Assembly (NCBI GenBank): GCA_964616175.1 | Contig: CAZTUH010000001.1 | Location: 1 to 11,996 of the forward strand | DNA length: 11,996 bases | DNA from: CAZTUH01 sp964616175 | GTDB taxonomy: Bacteria > Pseudomonadota > Gammaproteobacteria > Burkholderiales > Burkholderiaceae_B | Direction: 5' to 3' | Shown here: positions 7,690 through 11,996 of the stretch, in pieces | How positions within the stretch are numbered: the stretch's first letter is position 1 | Layout of the letters: every line of letters begins with the position of its first letter | The notes under the pieces: generated by a model | Database searches by the model: none | Seen by the model: only the letters and a program-made list of their open reading frames with translations | Told to the model about the DNA's origin: nothing | Translations under genes and position numbers: made by a program

Positions 7690-7745
7690 GATTTTCAATG
7701 TTTCTATAAATTGATAAACAAAAGATGTCTCTTTGGAGTGAAGGT

Positions 7746-9335
7746 ATGCTTGATTCAGAAATTGACATGAAATCTTTTAATGAAAAAGAGCTAAAGGAAA
7801 ACAGAAGGACAACTGGTAAGAAAGTACAATCATTCGATAGATTAGGTTTTTTTTTCAGCGGTTCTTTCATTCTATCTTTTGTGTTCTTATCAATTTATGA
7901 CAGACATCTTTTGTCTTGGTTTGTGTCTCAAGGTTTTTTTTGGTCAACAAAATTTTTTGGTCTTTATTGGCAAATTCTCTTAACAGCAGCTTTTTTTATA
8001 GGTCTTTTTTTGGCATTTGGAAGAACTGGAAACGTTGTTTTAGGAAACTTATCGAAACCGGATGTTGGAGTTATAAGGTGGGTAGCAATTATAGCAGCTA
8101 CTCTTCTTGGTGGAGGTGGAGTATTTTGGGCAATTACTGAACCAATTGTTCACTATGTAGACCCCCCTCCATTTTATGGATCAGAAACCAGCATGCATCA
8201 AAGAGCAATTAATGCATTGTCACAATCTTTCCTCCATTGGGGATTTCCAGCATGGTCAATTGTATCAGGAATTGTAGCTATTGTCTTCATGTATCTTCAT
8301 TATGATAAAGGATTGCCTCTCAAACCTCGTCTGCTTCTTTATCCTGTGCTTGGTGACCGTGTACTCAAGGGTTCTATTGGTAGTTTGATAGATGCTTTTT
8401 GCATTTTGTCTGCAGTTTCTGGAACAATTGGACCGATAGGATTTCTTGGACTTCAGGTTAGTCATGGATTGAGCACCTTATTTGGATATTCAGATCTTTT
8501 CTCATGCCAGTTGTTAATAATATTCTTTGCAGTAACAATTTATACAGTTTCAGCTATGAGTGGTTTAACTCAAGGTTTGCAAGTGTTAAGCAATTGCAAT
8601 GCTATTCTTGTTTTTCTGCTAATGCTATACATCTTGGCAGTTGGCCCAACTAGTTTTATTTTTGATGCCTATGTTCAAAGTTTAGGTTGCATGTTGAGTA
8701 ACTTTTTATCCATGTCTACCTACCGTGGTGACAAATTTTGGTTGAGTCAATGGACATTATTCTTTTGGGGATGGTTTATAGGGTTTTCTCCATTAATGGG
8801 AATTCTTGTTGCTCGGATTTCTCGAGGTCGCAGTATTCGGCAATTGATTTTTACTCTGACTGTTTTTGCACCATTGGCTACATGTTTTTGGATTGCTGTC
8901 CTAGGAGGGCTAGGTTTATCATCAGAATTATCTGAACCGGGAAGTATTTCTACTGTAGTCGATAAAGCTAATATTCAAAATATCTTATTGGAAGTAGCAA
9001 GTAAACTTCCTCTACCCTTATTTTCTTCAATATCCTTTTTGATTCTTGCTACTGTATTTATTCTAACTATGGGGGATTCTATTACTTATACCATTGGTAT
9101 GGTTTTGGGAAATACAAAGAATCCTAACAAATGGATCAGAGTTTTTTGGGGAATTATGATTGGTCTTCTTGCTTTAATCTTAATATCTTTTGGATCGGGA
9201 GGGATATCAGCCTTGCAATCTTTTATTGTCATAACTGCAGTTCCAGTTTCTTTAATTTTGCTTCCATCTCTTTGGAAAGTCACTCAAATTTCTATAAGGA
9301 TGGCAAGTAATCAAGCTTTGCAGAAGAAAATATAG
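7746..9335 (+). CDS. BCCT family transporter (betaine/carnitine/choline type)
   Basis: This inner-membrane secondary transporter of the BCCT family has about twelve hydrophobic segments across 529 residues. Family marks, numbered from this start, are GGGGVFWAITEP (122-133), HWGFPAWSIV (164-173), GLPLKPRLLLYPVLGDR (189-205), FFWGWFIGFSP (339-349) followed by the amphipathic ARISRGRSIR, TMGDSITYTIGMV, and GGISALQSF. BCCT proteins import quaternary amines or related amino-acid derivatives. The TM8 segment reads GWFIGF where BetP has AWWISW, so two box tryptophans are phenylalanine and a non-betaine ligand is possible. The protein lacks long terminal osmosensing tails. I chose the ATG at 7746 because GGAG (7735-7738) is seven bases upstream; an in-frame ATG at 7725 is weaker. 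It is probably the importer for the catabolic genes around it. Confidence 0.93.
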   Translation: MLDSEIDMKSFNEKELKENRRTTGKKVQSFDRLGFFFSGSFILSFVFLSIYDRHLLSWFVSQGFFWSTKFFGLYWQILLTAAFFIGLFLAFGRTGNVVLGNLSKPDVGVIRWVAIIAATLLGGGGVFWAITEPIVHYVDPPPFYGSETSMHQRAINALSQSFLHWGFPAWSIVSGIVAIVFMYLHYDKGLPLKPRLLLYPVLGDRVLKGSIGSLIDAFCILSAVSGTIGPIGFLGLQVSHGLSTLFGYSDLFSCQLLIIFFAVTIYTVSAMSGLTQGLQVLSNCNAILVFLLMLYILAVGPTSFIFDAYVQSLGCMLSNFLSMSTYRGDKFWLSQWTLFFWGWFIGFSPLMGILVARISRGRSIRQLIFTLTVFAPLATCFWIAVLGGLGLSSELSEPGSISTVVDKANIQNILLEVASKLPLPLFSSISFLILATVFILTMGDSITYTIGMVLGNTKNPNKWIRVFWGIMIGLLALILISFGSGGISALQSFIVITAVPVSLILLPSLWKVTQISIRMASNQALQKKI

Positions 9336-9403
9336 TCTTTTTTAGGTCGTTAGTTTAGTTCAGACTTCTGAAAATTAACCTTTAATTTTTTGGCGAGCAT
9401 AAT

Positions 9404-11077
9404 ATGAATTCATATGTTTCTACTTATAATCAATCGACATTGCGTGATCCAATTGTTGTTATGGATTTAGAAAGACTAGGTAATATGCACCAAAATAGGA
9501 ACAGTTTCGTAAGATCCTTAATTAGAGTAATGGCCAAGCAGGAATGGAAAATTGAAAATATCCATTGGGAATTTTGTTCCAAAGGTTTTGGATATGCAAT
9601 TTATAAATTAATTACCCCGAAAAATTTTTATCATTTTATTGCCTTCAGTAATGAAATTAGTGATTTCGAAAGGAATGATCGTGTTATTGCAGAAAAATGG
9701 GATGTTACATTTGCATTGTTTGAGGGAGAGATAAACCAAAATTTGATTGATCAACTTAGGATTAACATACCTTTACAAGAAGCAGGGCGAAATCTGAATA
9801 ATGTACTAGTGTTATCTAGGGCTAATAAAAGTGTAAGGATATTTGAGCATATCTTAGATTCTTTAGCTGTTGGTAAGCAACCAGATTATAAAGAATTATC
9901 CAAGGTTGGTTATGTGCTCCGTACAACAGCAGTTTATGGGAATGGAAAATTCGGGATTTCTGATTTTTCATTGTTAAAGGATAATCCTGATTTTTCTCAA
10001 TCTTTCAGAGCACAGATGTGTGCTGTATACATTCTGAGAGTATTTAGTGCAGATTGGATCGATTACTTAGCTGTTCAAAGGGGAGGAGAGAAAGCTGTAA
10101 AACTAAGCACTCCAATAAAGCGCTATTTGGGAGTTGGAAATGCAACTGGATTAGGTATGGCACCATACCTGATCAAACATCCAACCATTATTGATCAGTG
10201 GATAACAGTGAGGGAATTAGCTCTTTCTGCTATTTTGGATAGAAGAATTGATTCTGAAAAGTTCATTTTCTTACAGTCTTTGCTTCGAAGAGCAATACAA
10301 CATTTTGAAGAAACTACGACCATTGATGAAAAGCAGAAAGAAATTGATTCTATTGTTGTCAGTGACATTAAATGGCTTGATCAGAATATTGATTCAATCA
10401 GGAAAACCAAAATTTTCTGGAAAGATTTAGTTAAAGAGATTGAAAAAATTCATTTTTGCAGTCAAGAAGTTGTCTTTTCATGTTTTTTAGAATTGTATCC
10501 TGAAATAACAGACAGATTTCAGGATCAAATGAATGCTGATGAGGAATTAGAGATTCCCTATGGAAAGACAATTCAAGATACCATTGAATTAATAAAAAAT
10601 AGATATAGTTGGGCAATTAACATAAATTTTTCTCTGGAAGAAAATAATTATTGGTTTTGGTACTTATCCGAAGATAAAGAAGAGCCTCGAATAGGAATTC
10701 GAACAGAAGAATATGGAGTAGAGAAAGAACTTCCTTTAGATATTGGAAAGCAGGTATGTAGTTTTTTTAATGCATTAAAGAAAGCTGATCATGAAAGAGA
10801 TTCTCTAATTAACTTTCTTATTAAAAATCCAGAATATAGATCCATCGCTCGCCGTGTTTGGACTATGGGAAGAAAGATAATGGGTGAGATCCAAGCAAAC
10901 ATCTTAGCAAAATCATCTCTTCCAATACATTTATTAAGATGCAAGCTTGCAGCATTTGGGGCTACTAAATTTGATCCACGATCTGATCGATGGGTTCGGA
11001 TTACCCTTTTCCAAGGAGCTCCTCTACCTGATGAGCTTCATGAAGGGGAATGGTTGTTTCCGCTGATACCAAATTAA
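9404..11077 (+). CDS. Conserved-looking protein of unknown function (557 aa)
   Basis: I do not recognise a named family. The 557-residue product appears soluble, with no signal peptide and no membrane segments. Stretches that look conserved are MDLERLGNMHQNRNSFVRSL (20-39), NDRVIAEKWDVTFALFEGEI (91-110), YVLRTTAVYGNGKFGISDF (170-188), KRYLGVGNATGLGMAPYLI (239-257), and a C-terminal GATKFDPRSDRW (519-530). The glycine-rich GVGNATGLGMAP could form a ligand-binding loop, which is speculation. The start has GGCGAG at 9392-9397. The gene follows the BCCT gene by 68 bp and precedes the DUF3726-like gene by 33 bp, so it belongs to the cluster. From memory, proteins of this pattern occur in other proteobacteria next to similar dipeptidase and BCCT genes; this could not be checked. 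Confidence 0.85.
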   Translation: MNSYVSTYNQSTLRDPIVVMDLERLGNMHQNRNSFVRSLIRVMAKQEWKIENIHWEFCSKGFGYAIYKLITPKNFYHFIAFSNEISDFERNDRVIAEKWDVTFALFEGEINQNLIDQLRINIPLQEAGRNLNNVLVLSRANKSVRIFEHILDSLAVGKQPDYKELSKVGYVLRTTAVYGNGKFGISDFSLLKDNPDFSQSFRAQMCAVYILRVFSADWIDYLAVQRGGEKAVKLSTPIKRYLGVGNATGLGMAPYLIKHPTIIDQWITVRELALSAILDRRIDSEKFIFLQSLLRRAIQHFEETTTIDEKQKEIDSIVVSDIKWLDQNIDSIRKTKIFWKDLVKEIEKIHFCSQEVVFSCFLELYPEITDRFQDQMNADEELEIPYGKTIQDTIELIKNRYSWAININFSLEENNYWFWYLSEDKEEPRIGIRTEEYGVEKELPLDIGKQVCSFFNALKKADHERDSLINFLIKNPEYRSIARRVWTMGRKIMGEIQANILAKSSLPIHLLRCKLAAFGATKFDPRSDRWVRITLFQGAPLPDELHEGEWLFPLIPN

Positions 11078-11110
11078 TTGTATGCAATTATTGAGTGGAG
11101 GTAAGTATTG

Positions 11111-11857
11111 ATGATCTTGTCCAATAATGAGTTAGAATCAACAGTAAATAAGGCATTTCTAGGTATTAGAAAAAAATGTGGGGAATCTGATGTAGCAGCT
11201 ACTATGGTATCTACACTTCAAATCCTAAAATTAGATGGTGTTCGACATTTTAATAATGCTTTTCATTTTATCAAATTAGAAAAGGATACATCTTTTAAAA
11301 TTGAATCAAGCGGAGCTAATTCACTCAGTATTGATTTGTTAGGTTGCAGTTTGCTTTGTCATATTCCTCTCATTATGGATTATGCTGTACAAGAGCTTTC
11401 TGACAAGAGTTTTTTAGAGATTAAAATAAAAAACTGTCATAATCGATGGCTCTTGTATGGGTATCTAGCTTACTTAGCTTCTAAGGGATTTAAATCTCTT
11501 GCAAAATGGACGAATGGAAAAAATCCTAAAAATGTTGCTTGTGTATTTAATTCTTCTTTTCCTAATATTTTTCTTTCTGATTCTGAAAACAATTTCATTC
11601 GAGATGAAAGTTATAAAAATGCAGTAACTATTACTATTTCAAGAAAAGATTTTGATATGAGTTCTTTATCTGCAAATTACGAAACTAATTTAACTCCTGA
11701 TAACTTAAAGAATAGAAGTATTTCTTCATTGCATCGAGGAATCTTTGTTTCAGATTCAGATTGGAAAACTCTGAAGAGAAATGCTTCATTGCTTTTTGTC
11801 GAGAACAGTGAAAAATCTATTCTTGGAGCTGGGGAACTACAAAGAAAAGTATCGTAA
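11111..11857 (+). CDS. DUF3726-like protein
   Basis: This 248-residue product has no assigned function. Its N-terminus (LSNNELESTVNKAFLG) and its end (DWKTLKRNASLLFVENSEKSILGAG) resemble, from memory, the DUF3726 family. Members of that family open with LSLNE(I/V)E and close with a PASExSRxxGAGAG block followed by aspartates. Here the final block ends GAGELQRKVS, so the second GAG and the acidic terminus are missing or diverged. No signal peptide or transmembrane helix is obvious. The ATG is preceded by a perfect GGAGG (11097-11101); an adjacent TTG at 11108 is the alternative. It is the last gene of the cluster, and its TAA overlaps the start of the terminator stem. Confidence 0.75.
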   Translation: MILSNNELESTVNKAFLGIRKKCGESDVAATMVSTLQILKLDGVRHFNNAFHFIKLEKDTSFKIESSGANSLSIDLLGCSLLCHIPLIMDYAVQELSDKSFLEIKIKNCHNRWLLYGYLAYLASKGFKSLAKWTNGKNPKNVACVFNSSFPNIFLSDSENNFIRDESYKNAVTITISRKDFDMSSLSANYETNLTPDNLKNRSISSLHRGIFVSDSDWKTLKRNASLLFVENSEKSILGAGELQRKVS

Positions 11858-11905
11858 AAAAAGAGCAACAGAACCTAAGCAAAAAGGTTCTGTTGCTCTT
11901 TTTTT
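11856..11905. terminator. Bidirectional Rho-independent terminator
   Basis: A perfect inverted repeat pairs AGAGCAACAGAACCT and its flanking A-run (11856-11876) with the complementary right arm (11885-11905). That gives a 21-bp stem with an 8-base loop AAGCAAAA. The right side ends in a run of eight T on the plus strand, and the left A-run gives a T-run on the minus strand. It can therefore stop both the six-gene cluster and the convergent porin gene. It begins within the stop codon of the DUF3726-like gene. Confidence 0.93.
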
Positions 11906-11943
11906 TACAGGATTGAAAAATTTTTCAGATCTTACTTATTTCT

Positions 11944-11996
11944 CTAGAAATGATGACGAATACCCACTCCAAAAGCTGTGCTGTTAGCCTCATCAA
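11944..11996 (-). CDS. Outer-membrane porin, C-terminal fragment (cut by window edge)
   Basis: Read on the minus strand, the last 16 codons before a TAG stop (11946-11944) give DEANSTAFGVGIRHHF. Betaproteobacterial trimeric porins end in such a strand (GVGxRHxF), whose terminal phenylalanine is the recognition signal for the BAM assembly machinery. The fragment is short, so the call rests on this C-terminal beta-strand alone, but the match in pattern, stop position and convergent terminator is good. The rest of the gene lies beyond the right edge. It is convergent with the six-gene cluster. Confidence 0.65.
   Translation of the reverse strand, partial: DEANSTAFGVGIRHHF

Noticed and set aside
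9359..9372. Small hairpin TTCAGA/TCTGAA followed by T-rich DNA between the BCCT gene and the 557-residue gene, as a terminator
   Set aside because: The stem is only five to six mostly AT pairs, and the T-run is about 13 bases further on, so it is unlikely to stop transcription.
4674..11857. A complete trans-4-hydroxyproline degradation operon
   Set aside because: Only the dehydrogenase fits; the epimerase, D-hydroxyproline oxidase and pyrroline-hydroxycarboxylate deaminase are not present in the window.
11781..11987. Plus-strand frame of 68 codons spanning the terminator
   Set aside because: It overlaps the DUF3726-like gene in another frame, runs through the terminator stem, and has no Shine-Dalgarno site.

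Overview
The window is AT-rich DNA from a Gram-negative bacterium, most likely a betaproteobacterium of Burkholderiales type. Three things point there. RecA carries beta-style stretches (EIEGDMG.SLPGLQARLMSQALRKL and FGNPETTTGGNALKFY). The order recA then sucC-sucD is the familiar beta order recA-recX-sucC-sucD with recX missing. The right edge holds the end of an outer-membrane porin gene finishing in RHHF. The low G+C and missing recX suggest a reduced, perhaps host-associated genome, but the species cannot be named from this window.

Layout, left to right. trmB (tRNA m7G46 methyltransferase) is on the minus strand at 48-743. A 351-bp AT-rich divergent intergenic region follows, with two inverted repeats built on the same AGGTA half-site, and then recA at 1095-2123. 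Between recA and sucC there is no recX, only a 16-bp perfect inverted repeat followed at once by a TATAAT box. sucC and sucD (2294-4356) encode the two subunits of succinyl-CoA synthetase. A 317-bp non-coding stretch then leads into six same-strand genes at 4674-11857: a RidA-family protein, an aldehyde dehydrogenase resembling 2-oxoglutarate semialdehyde dehydrogenase, an M19 dipeptidase-like protein, a BCCT-type transporter, a 557-residue protein of unknown function, and a DUF3726-like protein. A 21-bp perfect hairpin with T-runs on both strands closes the cluster. Immediately beyond it is the C-terminus of a convergent porin gene, cut by the window edge.

The six-gene run is the most interesting part. 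Short gaps, good Shine-Dalgarno sites and one strong terminator suggest an operon. It contains an importer of the betaine/amino-acid-derivative class, a hydrolase-like protein lacking most of the canonical dipeptidase metal ligands, an imine deaminase-type protein and a dehydrogenase expected to make 2-oxoglutarate or a similar acid. This looks like an uptake and catabolic route for a nitrogenous compound feeding the TCA cycle. The substrate is unknown, two members have no known function, and the pathway is inference from gene content.
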